Shown in pieces: positions 1-10,434 of a stretch of DNA of 64,000 bases. The notes below the pieces were generated by a model. It saw only the letters and a program-made list of their open reading frames with translations, did not search any database and was not told the DNA's origin. The translations under genes were made by a program, and so were the position numbers. The stretch is from Enterobacter pseudoroggenkampii (GTDB taxonomy: Bacteria > Pseudomonadota > Gammaproteobacteria > Enterobacterales > Enterobacteriaceae): NCBI RefSeq assembly GCF_026420145.1, contig NZ_JAPMLV010000007.1:1-64000 (forward strand). The letters are read 5' to 3'. How positions within the stretch are numbered: the stretch's first letter is position 1; each line of letters opens with the position of its first letter.

Positions 1-91
1 CCTGACCCCATGCCGAACTCAGAAGTGAAACGCCGTAGCGCCGATGGTAGTGTGGGGTCTCCCCATGTGAGAGTAGGGAACTGCCAGGCAT
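1..91 (+). rRNA. rrf: 5S ribosomal RNA, 3' part
   Basis: The first 91 bases match enterobacterial 5S rRNA from about nucleotide 30 to its 3' end (nucleotide 120), ending in the conserved CTGCCAGGCAT. The 5' end lies outside the window. The terminal loop carries a C-to-T change relative to the E. coli rrnB copy as I remember it. It is the last gene of an rRNA operon, and murB follows it as at E. coli rrnB. Confidence 0.96.
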
Positions 92-104
92 CAAACAAGT
101 GAAG

Positions 105-130
105 AGGCCATCCGAAAGGATGGCCTTTTT
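105..130 (+). terminator. rRNA operon intrinsic terminator
   Basis: A 9-bp perfect stem (AGGCCATCC / GGATGGCCT) with a GAAA tetraloop is followed by a T run. It lies 14 bases after the end of 5S rRNA and matches the T1-type terminator of enterobacterial rrn operons. Confidence 0.93.
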
Positions 131-213
131 GCGTTTATACGCTGCACAAACTGATCCCCCATCACCCTGCTTATACGGTAAACTACCTGCGTTTTTGCAT
201 CAGGATAGCGTCT

Positions 214-1242
214 ATGAACCACTCCCTTAAGCCATGGAATACCTTTGGCATTCAACGCAATGCCAATCAAATTGTACGTGCCGATACAGCACAGCAGCTG
301 CTGGATGCATGGCAAAACGCGACAGAAAATAACGAACCCGTACTGATTCTGGGCGAAGGAAGTAATGTCCTGTTTCTCGATGATTTTGCGGGAACGGTGA
401 TCGTTAACCGCATCATGGGAATTGATGTGGTAGAGCGTGCCGATAGCTGGCACGTGCACGTGGGTGCCGGAGAAAACTGGCATCATCTGGTGCAATTTAC
501 CCTCGAAAAAGGGATGCCGGGTCTGGAAAACCTTGCGCTTATTCCAGGCTGCGCCGGATCGTCACCTATTCAAAACATCGGCGCCTACGGCATCGAACTG
601 AAACACGTCTGTGAATATGTCGACTGCATCGAGCTGGCGACCGGAACGGCGACGCGTTTAACCGCAGAACAGTGCCGTTTTGGCTATCGTGACAGTATCT
701 TCAAACATGAATATCAGGATCGCTACGTGATTGTCGCCGTGGGTTTGCGTCTGTCGAAGAACTGGCAGCCCGTATTGACCTACGGGGATTTAACGCGTCT
801 CGATCCGGCGACCGTTACCGCTCGCGACGTCTTTGACTCGGTTTGCCATATGCGGATGACCAAGCTTCCCGATCCAAAAGTAAACGGAAATGCAGGAAGC
901 TTCTTCAAAAACCCGGTTATCAGCAGCGAAAATGCAAAAGTCTTTCTTGAAGGATGGCCCGCAGCGCCACATTACCCTCAGACGGATGGCAGCGTGAAGC
1001 TGGCCGCGGGGTGGCTCATCGATCAATGCCAGCTAAAAGGCACTTCAGTAGGCGGTGCCGCCGTTCACCAACAGCAGGCCCTGGTGCTGATTAACCAGCG
1101 CGATGCGACCAGCGACGATGTGGTACAGCTGGCTCACTACGTTCGCCAGCGTGTCGGCGAAAAATTTAACGTCTGGCTGGAGCCAGAAGTCCGCTTCATT
1201 GGTCGCACAGGTGAAGTCAACGCTGTGGAGACTATCGCATGA
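214..1242 (+). CDS. murB: UDP-N-acetylenolpyruvoylglucosamine reductase MurB
   Basis: MurB reduces UDP-GlcNAc-enolpyruvate to UDP-N-acetylmuramate with NADPH and FAD in cytosolic peptidoglycan synthesis. The 342 residues equal the E. coli length. The FAD-binding half has GEGSN near residue 47 and the [17 protein letters not shown] segment near 110-126. The catalytic Ser229 sits in GNAGSFF and Glu325 in LEPEVRF. The ATG is preceded by AGGAT at 202-206. The stop codon overlaps the start of birA by 4 bp, so the two are translationally coupled, as in E. coli. Confidence 0.98.
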   Translation: MNHSLKPWNTFGIQRNANQIVRADTAQQLLDAWQNATENNEPVLILGEGSNVLFLDDFAGTVIVNRIMGIDVVERADSWHVHVGAGENWHHLVQFTLEKGMPGLENLALIPGCAGSSPIQNIGAYGIELKHVCEYVDCIELATGTATRLTAEQCRFGYRDSIFKHEYQDRYVIVAVGLRLSKNWQPVLTYGDLTRLDPATVTARDVFDSVCHMRMTKLPDPKVNGNAGSFFKNPVISSENAKVFLEGWPAAPHYPQTDGSVKLAAGWLIDQCQLKGTSVGGAAVHQQQALVLINQRDATSDDVVQLAHYVRQRVGEKFNVWLEPEVRFIGRTGEVNAVETIA

Positions 1243-2201
1243 AGGACAATACGGTCCCGTTAACCCTGATTGGTATCCTGGCGGACGGTGAATTCCATTC
1301 CGGCGAGCAGCTGGGTGAACAGCTGGGCATGAGCCGCGCCGCCATTAACAAGCATATCCAGACGCTCCGTGACTGGGGTGTTGATGTATTTACGGTTCCC
1401 GGAAAAGGCTACAGCCTGCCGGAGCCGATTCAGTTGCTGAATGAAGACGCGATCCGCAGCCAGATTGGACACGGCAATGTGGCGGTGCTGCCGGTGATTG
1501 ATTCGACGAACCAGTATCTGCTTGATCGTCTGCCTGAGCTGAAATCCGGTGATGCCTGCGTTGCTGAATATCAACAGGCCGGTCGTGGCCGTCGTGGCCG
1601 CAAATGGTTTTCGCCATTTGGCGCTAACCTCTATCTGTCCATGTACTGGCGACTCGATCAGGGCCCGGCCGCTGCCATTGGCCTGAGTCTGGTTATCGGC
1701 ATCGTCATGGCGGAAGTGCTGCACGATCTGGGGGCGGATAAAGTGCGCGTAAAATGGCCAAATGACCTCTACCTCAACGATCGTAAACTTGCCGGGATTC
1801 TGGTCGAACTGACGGGAAAAACGGGCGATGCGGCGCAAATCGTCATTGGCGCAGGCCTCAATATGGTGATGCGCAATGTCCAAAATGATGTGGTGAACCA
1901 GGCCTGGACTAACCTCCAGGAGGCGGGGATCGTCATCGATCGTAACACCCTTGCCGTACGTATGATTAAAGAGCTGCGCAGCTCGCTCACGCTTTTTGAG
2001 CAGGAAGGGCTGGCACCGTTCCTGTCTCGTTGGGAAAAGTTGGATAACTTCATCAACCGCCCGGTGAAATTGCTGATCGGTGATAAAGAGATCTACGGGA
2101 CTTCCCGCGGTATTGACGCTCAGGGTGCGCTGCTTCTGGAGCAGGATGGCGTGATCAAACCCTGGATGGGCGGTGAGATTTCCCTGCGAAGTGCCGAATA
2201 A
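1239..2201 (+). CDS. birA: Biotin-protein ligase and biotin operon repressor BirA
   Basis: BirA activates biotin to biotinyl-AMP and transfers it to the biotin carboxyl carrier protein. In complex with biotinyl-AMP it represses the bio operon. The 320 residues begin with a winged helix-turn-helix (about 5-60). The adenylate-binding GRGRRG lies at 115-120, KWPNDLYLN at 172-180 and the catalytic Lys183 right after. Its ATG overlaps the murB stop by 4 bp. In E. coli the next gene is coaA; here a GH8 gene begins 16 bp later. Confidence 0.98.
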   Translation: MKDNTVPLTLIGILADGEFHSGEQLGEQLGMSRAAINKHIQTLRDWGVDVFTVPGKGYSLPEPIQLLNEDAIRSQIGHGNVAVLPVIDSTNQYLLDRLPELKSGDACVAEYQQAGRGRRGRKWFSPFGANLYLSMYWRLDQGPAAAIGLSLVIGIVMAEVLHDLGADKVRVKWPNDLYLNDRKLAGILVELTGKTGDAAQIVIGAGLNMVMRNVQNDVVNQAWTNLQEAGIVIDRNTLAVRMIKELRSSLTLFEQEGLAPFLSRWEKLDNFINRPVKLLIGDKEIYGTSRGIDAQGALLLEQDGVIKPWMGGEISLRSAE

Positions 2202-2217
2202 CCGGATGGAGTGAATG

Positions 2218-3210
2218 ATGCGAAAACCCGTCTGCGCGACGCTGGCCGTCATGATGAGTCTGCTGTTCTCACCCCTCTCTCAGGCAGGTCAGGCCTGGGA
2301 GAGTTACAAGGCGCGCTTTTTCAAACCGGAAGGCCGCATTGTCGATACCGGCAATGGCGGCGTGTCGCATACGGAAGGTCAGGGCTTTGCCATGCTGATG
2401 GCAGTGGCCAACGACGATAAAGCCACGTTCGATAAGCTCTTGCAATGGACAAACCGTGAGTTGAAGAACAAAGAGAACGGTCTGTTTTACTGGCGCTTTA
2501 ACCCCGCAGAGTCCAACCCGATCGCCGACAAAAACAACGCTGCCGATGGCGATGTGCTGATTGCCTGGGCGCTGCTTAAAGCCGATGCCCGCTGGCATGA
2601 CAAACGCTACAGCGCCGCATCGGATGCTATTACAAAAGCGCTGGTCGCCCATAGCGTCATCCGCTATGCGGGTTACCGCGTGATGCTGCCCGGCGTCCAG
2701 GGATTTAAGCTTGACGGTGAAGTGGTTCTTAATCCTTCCTATTTTGTGTTTCCGGCCTGGCAGGCCTTCGCCGGACGCAGTCATTTGCCGGTCTGGCGCG
2801 ATTTGATTAAGGACGGGGAACGCCTGCTGGGGAAAATGGGCTCGGGTAAAGCGAACTTGCCCACTGACTGGGTTTCACTGACATCAGGTGGCAAGCTGGC
2901 TCCCGCTAAAGGCTGGCCGCCGCGAATGAGCTATGACGCGATTCGTATTCCGCTGTACGTTGCCTGGTCTGATAAACAAAGCCCGCTCCTGACGCCGTGG
3001 AAGGCCTGGTTCGGTCAGTTCCCCCGGGAACAAACGCCCGCCTGGGTTAACGTCACGACTAACGAATATGCGCCCTACATGATGGAAGGTGGTCTGCTGG
3101 CGGTTAGGGATTTAACGATGGGACAGTCTTCCGGAGAACCCGAAATCACGTCTAAGGACGACTACTATTCGGCAAGTCTGAAAATGCTGGTGTGGATTTC
3201 AGAGCAATAA
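2218..3210 (+). CDS. Secreted GH8 endoglucanase-like protein, second GH8 gene of the bcs locus
   Basis: A 330-residue GH8 protein related to, but clearly different from, the BcsZ encoded at 12862. Residues 1-23 form a signal peptide ending SQA, so it should be periplasmic. The GH8 acid (Glu53 in HTEGQ), the AADGD segment near 108-112 and the second catalytic Asp240 in SYDAIR are all present, so it looks active. Tandem ATGs lie at 2215 and 2218; GGAG at 2208-2211 is better spaced for the second. It starts just after birA and faces bcsG convergently across a strong palindrome. Beta-1,4-glucan hydrolysis is inferred from family and location; the exact substrate is open. Confidence 0.88.
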   Translation: MRKPVCATLAVMMSLLFSPLSQAGQAWESYKARFFKPEGRIVDTGNGGVSHTEGQGFAMLMAVANDDKATFDKLLQWTNRELKNKENGLFYWRFNPAESNPIADKNNAADGDVLIAWALLKADARWHDKRYSAASDAITKALVAHSVIRYAGYRVMLPGVQGFKLDGEVVLNPSYFVFPAWQAFAGRSHLPVWRDLIKDGERLLGKMGSGKANLPTDWVSLTSGGKLAPAKGWPPRMSYDAIRIPLYVAWSDKQSPLLTPWKAWFGQFPREQTPAWVNVTTNEYAPYMMEGGLLAVRDLTMGQSSGEPEITSKDDYYSASLKMLVWISEQ

Positions 3211-3225
3211 TAACGCACCGACTAT

Positions 3226-3250
3226 CCCCTCTCCCCAATGGGGAGAGGGG
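3226..3250. repeat. CCCTCTCCC palindromic unit, copy 1 (likely bidirectional terminator)
   Basis: A perfect 11-bp stem (CCCCTCTCCCC / GGGGAGAGGGG) with an AAT loop lies between the convergent GH8 and bcsG genes. The same arm recurs at 22736, 26837, 34759, 43310 and 53836, always between convergent genes. It has no long T run, so it may stabilise mRNA 3' ends or block read-through. Confidence 0.85.
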
Positions 3251-3258
3251 TAAATCAG

Positions 3259-4938
3259 TTACTGTGGATACGGTACCCAATCCCCGCCGTTCAGGCGAAC
3301 GTACGGTTTGTTCTGATACTGAATCACTACCGCGTTGGCGTTCTCCGAGACTTCTGCCGTTTGCGGCAGTTTGCTGGTGAGCTGGTCCCAGTTCACGCTA
3401 TCTTCCACAAAGAGTTTCCCGTCAACGGCGCGGGCAACCAGTTCTGAGATTGCCAGATAGCTGGTTGGCTGCGTAATCTCTATTGGTGCGCCCTGATGCG
3501 GTGCCTTCATACCAAAGAATTTAATGCCTGCAGGTACGTTGGTGATGGACGGGCTTGGGATATCACGCAGACCTGACACCTGCATTCTGTCACCTTTCAG
3601 CGCACCACCGTGCTCAGGCACCACAACCACCATCACTTTACGGCCTGATTTTTCCAGCTCCGTGAAGAACGCGTCCAGCTCGTCGAAGAACTTCTGCGCA
3701 CGCACTTTATAATCTGCCGTTTTGCTCACGCCCGGGAAATGGTTACCGTCATGGAGCGGCAGGGTATTAAAGAACGTCGCGCTGCGTGGATTACTGTCTT
3801 TTTCGATGGTCTGCAGCCAGCGTTGCAGGACGGCGGTATCGTCATAGACGGGCGAGCCGTCGAAGCCCAGCAGAGAGACAGGAAGACCGGTTTGGTCCAT
3901 CAGCGGTGACTGCATGCCACCCTCTTCGCGCACCTCTTTCAGGAAGTTACCGAACTGGCCGTTATGTCCCAGCATCAGATGCTGCGTAAAGCCCAGCTTG
4001 GCGAGGTTATCGAACAGATAACACTGGTTGCCAGCGGGTTGATACAGATTCTTATGCGATGCCTGACCGCAGCTTGCACGCAGGAGGCGGATGGCCGCCG
4101 GGCCGCTGTACGAGGTGGCAGAGTTGAAATCTTTAAACTGAATGTCGAAATGAGACCACAGCGGATGAGACATCAAACCGGCTGCATCCACATCGGCCCA
4201 GGAGAGAGAGCAGATGTTGATCACCAGCAGTTCAAACGGCTGAGCATCCGCCGGCAGCGCATCCGGGAATTTCGTCTGTCGCTTGTCTTCCGCGGTATAG
4301 AAACTGGAGAGCCAGGCGTTCAGGTTGGTTGAGGTCGGCGGTGCTGTCTGGGTTGGGATATCACCCACCACTGGCGTATCGCCTGCCGTGGTGACGGTGG
4401 CCGCCGCGCTTCCCCCGGTGGTGGTCACCGTGGTGGTCGGTTGACCGGCAGGCCATAGCGAAAAGTTTGGCCCAGCCAGGGTCAGCACGTTAAGCCAGAT
4501 CATAATCGCGACGACAAACACCGTGACGCGGATCCACTGTGACAGGAACAGCCAGGCAACCAGCAGCACAAATACCGCGCCTATCATCTGCCAGTTAATA
4601 AACCGCTCGGTCAGATCGAGGACATAGCTGGCGCTAAAGCCCGCCACCTGGGACCCCTGGCTCATAATGCTGTCCGGCCCCGGTAGCCAGGTATCATGCC
4701 AGAACAGCGCAAAGCCGACGGGGATGGCAACCCAGTGACGTAAGCGATGCAGCCTGATATTTGGCAGCGGCATCAGCAGGAAGGCCATAAACACGAGGTT
4801 GAGTAGAGGATGGAAATTCAGATAGCCTGCCCAAAGCAGACCAAACTTCACCAGAAAGTAGAAGTTCCAGCCGGAAAGGCCGCGCCAGTATTGCCAGAGC
4901 GGCGAGGGTGACGAAGCGGTATAGGTAGAATTAGTCAT
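3259..4938 (-). CDS. bcsG: Cellulose phosphoethanolamine transferase BcsG
   Basis: BcsG transfers phosphoethanolamine to cellulose at the periplasmic face of the inner membrane. The 559 residues match the E. coli length. Several membrane segments lie in about residues 25-160, followed by a Thr/Ala/Pro-rich linker (about 165-205) and an alkaline-phosphatase-like domain. Cys243, the nucleophile Ser278 in TSYSGP and the metal-binding PEHGG motif are visible. It is the last gene of bcsEFG; its start overlaps the end of bcsF by 8 bp. Confidence 0.96.
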   Translation of the reverse strand: MTNSTYTASSPSPLWQYWRGLSGWNFYFLVKFGLLWAGYLNFHPLLNLVFMAFLLMPLPNIRLHRLRHWVAIPVGFALFWHDTWLPGPDSIMSQGSQVAGFSASYVLDLTERFINWQMIGAVFVLLVAWLFLSQWIRVTVFVVAIMIWLNVLTLAGPNFSLWPAGQPTTTVTTTGGSAAATVTTAGDTPVVGDIPTQTAPPTSTNLNAWLSSFYTAEDKRQTKFPDALPADAQPFELLVINICSLSWADVDAAGLMSHPLWSHFDIQFKDFNSATSYSGPAAIRLLRASCGQASHKNLYQPAGNQCYLFDNLAKLGFTQHLMLGHNGQFGNFLKEVREEGGMQSPLMDQTGLPVSLLGFDGSPVYDDTAVLQRWLQTIEKDSNPRSATFFNTLPLHDGNHFPGVSKTADYKVRAQKFFDELDAFFTELEKSGRKVMVVVVPEHGGALKGDRMQVSGLRDIPSPSITNVPAGIKFFGMKAPHQGAPIEITQPTSYLAISELVARAVDGKLFVEDSVNWDQLTSKLPQTAEVSENANAVVIQYQNKPYVRLNGGDWVPYPQ

Positions 4939-5125
4939 GTTTTCGGTCTGCCTTGACGTGTGATGCCCGTGTCAGTGTTCCGGCTGGTTTTACATAGCGA
5001 GGTTTTATAAACAGCACTCTGGCCGTATCACGGATACGGCGTATGGAATGACGCGCATAGTAGCCAAGCGGGAAAAAGATCAGCGCACAGAATATAACCA
5101 GTTGAATAATATCGCTGATATTCAT
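4931..5125 (-). CDS. bcsF: Cellulose synthesis small membrane protein BcsF
   Basis: A 64-residue protein with one N-terminal membrane helix (about 8-25) and a basic cytosolic tail, like E. coli BcsF. In E. coli it partners BcsG and is thought to link BcsE to the membrane. The start overlaps the bcsE stop by 4 bp and the end overlaps bcsG by 8 bp, so bcsEFG is one translationally coupled unit. Confidence 0.93.
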   Translation of the reverse strand: MNISDIIQLVIFCALIFFPLGYYARHSIRRIRDTARVLFIKPRYVKPAGTLTRASHVKADRKHD

Positions 5126-6684
5126 GATGATGCGTTCTCCGCGTTGTCTGTTAATAAGCGAAGGGGTTCCGGAACCCGACGCCAGACGTGTCCATCATGT
5201 CTGGCATTGAGGATCGGTTTAGCATCGCTCTTGATAGCGAGCGGTTTAACCCATTGTTCAGGCTGGAGCGCACGCATCTGCACCAGCTCCGCGCTGATCG
5301 TATTATCTTCGAACCAAATCATACGGTTCGAGAAAATATCCCCGGTAGGCAGGGGGAAGATGTGGTTAAGCGCCGTATCGAGATCGTTTACCCGGCAGAA
5401 GGACAAAAACAGCACCAGGCGATTGTCGCCAATGGTCATGATGTCCCCTGTACGGTTCGGGCGGCATAAGGTAAGCGCCTGTTCAACGCGGATACCCGGA
5501 ACAGGGCGCAGGGCAACCATAACCCCTTTTCCGTCTGCAGGAAGAAGCGTATTGCTCATCATGTTGCCGACGGCGTCGCAGAAGGTATCCCATTTTTGGT
5601 AACCGCGCAGCTTCATCGGCTGCGTCATGGAGAGCAGCGTAGAAATGTCTTCCGGTACATGGCGGCTAAACTGCTGACCCTGAACGCTTTCGATAAGCGT
5701 CAGGCAGCGTGACAGCGGCGCGTTCCAGGGGATAACCATATTGGCGCCGCAACCCAGAAGCAGACGCTCATCGGTGGCGCGCAGGCTGGTATTGTTTTCG
5801 CGTACGATGATTTTTAACGCACTGCCGCGCTGGCGGCGTAAGGTGTGGATTTGCCTCGCCAGCGTCTCAATCTGGTTATTCTGCATCAGCGAGAAAATAA
5901 TCGTTGCCGCCTGGGTTGTGCGCGCTTCATGGAAAAGGGCTTCGTTAGATTCAAACAGTGACCAGTTTTCCGACAGGGCGGGCGCCCCCTCTAAAACCGC
6001 GATATGGCTCAGAATGCGTTTTTCATCACTGCGCGGCTGCACCACGGTTTCTTCCTGCTGCGCCAGGTGCCACTTACCCTCGATATGTTTCAGCGTAAGT
6101 TGTTGCCTGGCGCTCACACCTTTTTCATTACACCAGAATGCAATATCGTAGAGATAGCTTCCCGCCTGGTCACGAACGCTTGCCAGACCGAACAGGGAGC
6201 GATATTCACCCATTAAAAGTGAGAATAGCTTGTCATTATTACTGCCGGGATTGACTATCAATAGCGTGCAATTTTGAAATTTTGCCCATTTATTGATTTT
6301 TTCCAGCCACGGCAGCAGTTTTTCAGAAGGGATATTTTGCAGGACGTTATTTGCGCATTTAAGGATCACTAAATAGTGATCCGGATCAATAGTGCACTGA
6401 ACGTCGCGGGACAAAAAGTATAGACTATCGGCATCCGATGTCATGGAAAATAATCGCACCGTCTGAGGCCCGCAATCGTTTTCCAGCGTGATAATTTTCT
6501 TCGGATCTTCGCCCATGCTAATGACGGCCACGCGGGAATCCTTATCCTGGGCATCAATTGTCTGGTTTACCAGACTGATAGCATCTTCATTTCGGTCCGT
6601 ATTAATCCACCAGACTCCTCCGACTGGCATGTGGCTCAATTCGTCCCATAATGACTGGATGCCAATAGAAAATATGGAGTCCAC
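5122..6684 (-). CDS. bcsE: Cellulose synthase accessory c-di-GMP-binding protein BcsE
   Basis: BcsE is a cytosolic c-di-GMP-binding protein that helps assemble the synthase with BcsR, BcsQ and BcsF and supports maximal cellulose output. It has 520 residues (E. coli 523). The C-terminal GIL domain carries the RxGD c-di-GMP motif as RTGD at about 411-414. The start is a GTG (6684-6682 on the minus strand) with AGAGGGA just upstream; no better in-frame ATG is seen. It is divergent from bcsR across about 175 bp that must hold both promoters. Confidence 0.95.
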   Translation of the reverse strand: MDSIFSIGIQSLWDELSHMPVGGVWWINTDRNEDAISLVNQTIDAQDKDSRVAVISMGEDPKKIITLENDCGPQTVRLFSMTSDADSLYFLSRDVQCTIDPDHYLVILKCANNVLQNIPSEKLLPWLEKINKWAKFQNCTLLIVNPGSNNDKLFSLLMGEYRSLFGLASVRDQAGSYLYDIAFWCNEKGVSARQQLTLKHIEGKWHLAQQEETVVQPRSDEKRILSHIAVLEGAPALSENWSLFESNEALFHEARTTQAATIIFSLMQNNQIETLARQIHTLRRQRGSALKIIVRENNTSLRATDERLLLGCGANMVIPWNAPLSRCLTLIESVQGQQFSRHVPEDISTLLSMTQPMKLRGYQKWDTFCDAVGNMMSNTLLPADGKGVMVALRPVPGIRVEQALTLCRPNRTGDIMTIGDNRLVLFLSFCRVNDLDTALNHIFPLPTGDIFSNRMIWFEDNTISAELVQMRALQPEQWVKPLAIKSDAKPILNARHDGHVWRRVPEPLRLLTDNAENASS

Positions 6685-6859
6685 GGTGTCCCTCTTTTCG
6701 TCTAATTTATCTGTATCTCAGTTTACTAGCGAAAGCGTAGAAATAAACCTAACATTGAAATTAAAGAACATCAGATTTAGCATGTAAATGAAATTTGTCA
6801 GGGCAGGAAGCCCCGCAACTTCTTTAGCGTGCGATTTTCCTCAAAGGGATGGAAAAAGA

Positions 6860-7048
6860 ATGGATAATAACGAACCCGGAACCCCAGTCGATTCGACCCT
6901 GGGTTACACATTCCAAAACGATTTTCTGGCGCTGACGCAGGCCTTTTCTTTACCTGAAATAGATTACACCGATATTTCCCAGCGGGAACAGTTGGCCGCG
7001 GCTATTAAACGCTGGCCGTTATTAGCTGAATTCGCCCATCAACATTAA
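6860..7048 (+). CDS. bcsR: Cellulose synthesis regulator BcsR
   Basis: A 62-residue protein matching E. coli BcsR (YhjR) in length and in its core (SLPEIDYTDISQREQLAAA). BcsR forms a complex with BcsQ that assembles and stabilises the synthase. The frame is open further upstream to 6788, but the ATG at 6860 is chosen because it aligns with the E. coli start and follows AAAGGGATGG. It is the first gene of bcsRQABZC; bcsQ follows after 11 bp. Confidence 0.93.
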   Translation: MDNNEPGTPVDSTLGYTFQNDFLALTQAFSLPEIDYTDISQREQLAAAIKRWPLLAEFAHQH

Positions 7049-7059
7049 GGGAGCCATTG

Positions 7060-7812
7060 ATGGCCATACTCGGATTACAGGGTGTCCGTGGCGGTGTGGG
7101 TACCACATCTGTTACCGCGGCGCTGGCGTGGTCATTACAGCTTTTAGGTGAATCGGTGCTGGTTATTGACGCCTGCGCCGATAATTTGCTGCGTATGTCG
7201 TTTAACGTCGACTTTACTCGCGAAGAGGGCTGGGCCCGGGCGCTGCTCGACGATAAAGACTGGCAGGATGCAGGGATGCGCTATACCTCCCAGCTCGATC
7301 TGCTGCCGTTTGGTCAACTGACCACCACGGAGCGCGAGAATGAAGCCGCGTATCAGCGTCTGTTTTCGCAGTTCACGCTGGCGCTGCAGGCCCTGAAAGA
7401 AAAGGGGCACTACAAGTGGATCCTGCTGGATCTGCCGCACGGCGCCGGCACGCTGACCAGACAGCTTATTGCCCAGTGCGATCATGTGCTCTCGATCGTC
7501 AACGTCGATGCGAACTGCCATATCCGCCTGCATCAGCAGGGGCTACCTCAAAATGGCCATATCCTGATTAACGATTTGCGCATTGGCAGCCAGATCCAGG
7601 ACGATCTGTATCAGGTCTGGCTGCAGAGCCAGCGCCGCCTGCTTCCCATTGTCATCCATCGTGATGAGGGCATGGCGGAATGCCTTGCGTCTAAGCAACC
7701 GCTCGGCGAATACCGCAGCGATTCACTGGCGGCAGAAGAGATCCTGACGCTGGCTAACTGGTGTCTGCTGAACTTCGCCAACAGGGCGGAGCATGCAGGG
7801 AGTGATGTATGA
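7060..7812 (+). CDS. bcsQ: Cellulose synthesis ParA/MinD-like ATPase BcsQ
   Basis: BcsQ is a SIMIBI-class NTPase needed for polar placement and assembly of the cellulose machinery. The 250 residues match E. coli. The P-loop is RGGVGTTS at 10-17; the usual lysines of the deviant Walker A motif are replaced, as in the family. The ATG at 7060 is used rather than the TTG one codon earlier. Codon 6 is TTA (Leu), so the gene lacks the amber codon that inactivates bcsQ in E. coli K-12 and the system should be functional. The stop overlaps the bcsA start by 4 bp. Confidence 0.95.
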   Translation: MAILGLQGVRGGVGTTSVTAALAWSLQLLGESVLVIDACADNLLRMSFNVDFTREEGWARALLDDKDWQDAGMRYTSQLDLLPFGQLTTTERENEAAYQRLFSQFTLALQALKEKGHYKWILLDLPHGAGTLTRQLIAQCDHVLSIVNVDANCHIRLHQQGLPQNGHILINDLRIGSQIQDDLYQVWLQSQRRLLPIVIHRDEGMAECLASKQPLGEYRSDSLAAEEILTLANWCLLNFANRAEHAGSDV

Positions 7813-10424
7813 GTCGTCTCGCCAGCTGGTTACTCATCCCACCGGTCAGTTCGCGTTTGAGCGAACATTACCGGCATTTTCGCCGTCACGGCGCGTCGGC
7901 ATTCAGCGCCGCGCTCGGCTGTTTCTGGATGATTCTGGCCTGGATGTTTATTCCACTCGAACACCCGCGCTGGCAGCGCATACGTGCCCGGCACAGTGAA
8001 TTGTATCCGCACATTAATCCTGACCGTCCGCGTCCACTGGATCCGGCGCGTTATCTCATTCAGGCCATCTGGCTGGTGGCGACCTCATCCCGCGCGGAGA
8101 CAAAAACGCCGCACTGGCGCAGTTTCTCCCGCGTGCAGCAGCTACGTGAACGCTACCACCAGTGGCTGGATAAACTGCCCAACAGCGTCAGCGATAAGAC
8201 CAGCCATCTGGATAACCATAAAGAGCTCGGGCATCTCCACCCGGGCTTGCGGCGTTTTATCCTAGGCGTGATCGTCGTGTTCTCGCTCATTCTGGCGCTG
8301 GTCTGTATTACGCAGCCTTTCAACCCTCTGGCGCAGTTCACCTTCCTGATCCTGCTGTGGGGCGTGGCGCTGCTGGTCCGCCGTATTCCGGGCCGCTTCT
8401 CGGCGCTGATGCTGATTGTGTTGTCGTTGACCGTCTCCTGTCGCTACATCTGGTGGCGTTATACCTCGACGCTGAACTGGGACGACCCGGTGAGTCTGGT
8501 GTGCGGCCTGGTGCTGCTGTTTGCTGAAACCTACGCCTGGATTGTGCTGGTGCTGGGCTATTTCCAGGTGATTTGGCCGCTCAACCGCCAGCCGGTTCCG
8601 CTGCCAAAGGACACGACCCAGTGGCCAACCGTCGATCTCTTCGTGCCGACCTACAACGAAGACCTGAGCGTGGTGAAGAACACCATCTATGCCGCGCTGG
8701 GCATCGACTGGCCGAAAGATAAGCTCAAGGTCTGGATCCTGGATGACGGCAACCGTCCGGCGTTCCGCCAGTTCGCGGAGGAGGTCGGCGTCGAGTACAT
8801 CGCCCGTCCGACGCACGAACATGCTAAAGCCGGGAACATCAACAACGCGTTGAAGTATGCCACCGGGGAGTTTGTCTCGATCTTTGACTGCGACCACGTG
8901 CCGACGCGCTCGTTCCTGCAGATGACTATGGGCTGGTTCCTGAAGGAGAAAGAGCTGGCGATGATGCAGACGCCGCACCACTTCTTCTCGCCGGACCCGT
9001 TTGAACGTAACCTTGGCCGTTTCCGTAAAACACCGAACGAAGGCACGCTGTTCTATGGCCTGGTGCAGGACGGAAACGACATGTGGGATGCGACCTTCTT
9101 CTGCGGCTCCTGTGCGGTTATCCGCCGTAAACCGCTGGATGAAATTGGTGGCATCGCCGTCGAAACGGTCACCGAAGATGCGCACACCTCGCTGCGTCTG
9201 CACCGTCGTGGCTACACCTCAGCCTATATGCGCATTCCGCAGGCTGCCGGTCTGGCAACGGAGTCACTGTCGGCGCACATTGGCCAGCGTATTCGCTGGG
9301 CGCGCGGGATGGTGCAAATTTTCCGTCTCGATAACCCACTGATAGGGAAAGGGCTCAAGCTGGCGCAGCGTCTTTGCTATGTCAACGCCATGTTCCACTT
9401 CTTATCCGGTATTCCGCGGCTGATCTTCCTGACCGCGCCGCTGGCGTTCCTGCTCCTTCACGCTTATATCATCTACGCCCCGGCGCTGATGATTGCGCTG
9501 TTTGTTCTGCCGCACATGATCCACGCGAGCCTGACGAACTCGAAGATACAGGGTAAATACCGCCACTCCTTCTGGAGTGAAATCTACGAAACGGTGCTGG
9601 CCTGGTACATCGCACCGCCGACGATGGTGGCGCTGATTAACCCGCATAAAGGGAAATTCAACGTCACCGCGAAGGGCGGCCTGGTGGAAGAAGAGTACGT
9701 CGACTGGGTGATCTCCCGTCCGTATATCTTCCTGGTACTGCTGAATATCGTTGGCGTCATCGCCGGTATCTGGCGTTATTTCTACGGCCCGGAAAACGAA
9801 ATCCTGACCGTCTTCGTGAGTATGGCCTGGGTCTTCTACAACCTGATTATCCTCGGCGGCGCGGTGGCGGTGTCGGTGGAAAGCAAGCAGGTTCGTCGTG
9901 CGCATCGCGTTGAAATCTGCATGCCTGCGGCGATCGCCCGTGAAGATGGCCATCTCTTCTCCTGTACCGTGCACGACTTCTCTGACGGCGGTCTGGGGAT
10001 CAAAATCAACGGCCAGGCGAAGGTGCTGGAAGGGCAGAAAGTTAACCTGCTGCTTAAGCGCGGTCAGCAGGAGTATGTCTTCCCGACGCAGGTTGTTCGC
10101 GTGGCGGGCAATGAAGTCGGTCTGCAGCTCATGCCGTTGACCAAAAAGCAGCATATCGATTTTGTGCAATGTACGTTTGCCCGCGCGGATACGTGGGCTC
10201 TCTGGCAGGACAGCTTCCCGGAAGATAAACCACTGGAAAGCCTGCTGGATATTCTGAAGCTGGGGTTCCGTGGCTATCGTCACCTTGCAGAATTTGCCCC
10301 GTCGTCGGTGAAATTAATTTTCCGGTCACTTACTTCGCTGGTTTCCTGGGTCGTGTCGTTCATTCCTCGTCGTCCTGAGCGGGATGAGGCGAAGCAGGCG
10401 GACCCGGTTATGGCTCAACAATGA
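7809..10424 (+). CDS. bcsA: Cellulose synthase catalytic subunit BcsA (UDP-forming)
   Basis: BcsA polymerises UDP-glucose into beta-1,4-glucan and threads it across the inner membrane. It has 871 residues (E. coli 872). The GT2 motifs are DDG at 312-314, the metal-binding DCD at 360-362, TED with the catalytic Asp457 and QRIRW at 493-497. Membrane segments lie at about 30-50, 150-250 and 520-690. The C-terminal PilZ domain has RRAHR at 696-700 and DFSDGG at 723-728, the two c-di-GMP contacts. All key residues are intact, so c-di-GMP activation is expected. Confidence 0.98.
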   Translation: MSRLASWLLIPPVSSRLSEHYRHFRRHGASAFSAALGCFWMILAWMFIPLEHPRWQRIRARHSELYPHINPDRPRPLDPARYLIQAIWLVATSSRAETKTPHWRSFSRVQQLRERYHQWLDKLPNSVSDKTSHLDNHKELGHLHPGLRRFILGVIVVFSLILALVCITQPFNPLAQFTFLILLWGVALLVRRIPGRFSALMLIVLSLTVSCRYIWWRYTSTLNWDDPVSLVCGLVLLFAETYAWIVLVLGYFQVIWPLNRQPVPLPKDTTQWPTVDLFVPTYNEDLSVVKNTIYAALGIDWPKDKLKVWILDDGNRPAFRQFAEEVGVEYIARPTHEHAKAGNINNALKYATGEFVSIFDCDHVPTRSFLQMTMGWFLKEKELAMMQTPHHFFSPDPFERNLGRFRKTPNEGTLFYGLVQDGNDMWDATFFCGSCAVIRRKPLDEIGGIAVETVTEDAHTSLRLHRRGYTSAYMRIPQAAGLATESLSAHIGQRIRWARGMVQIFRLDNPLIGKGLKLAQRLCYVNAMFHFLSGIPRLIFLTAPLAFLLLHAYIIYAPALMIALFVLPHMIHASLTNSKIQGKYRHSFWSEIYETVLAWYIAPPTMVALINPHKGKFNVTAKGGLVEEEYVDWVISRPYIFLVLLNIVGVIAGIWRYFYGPENEILTVFVSMAWVFYNLIILGGAVAVSVESKQVRRAHRVEICMPAAIAREDGHLFSCTVHDFSDGGLGIKINGQAKVLEGQKVNLLLKRGQQEYVFPTQVVRVAGNEVGLQLMPLTKKQHIDFVQCTFARADTWALWQDSFPEDKPLESLLDILKLGFRGYRHLAEFAPSSVKLIFRSLTSLVSWVVSFIPRRPERDEAKQADPVMAQQ

Positions 10425-10434
10425 TGATAACGCG

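Noticed and set aside
1260..2252. 330-codon minus-strand frame opposite birA
   Set aside because: It lies opposite a certain gene and shows no domain.
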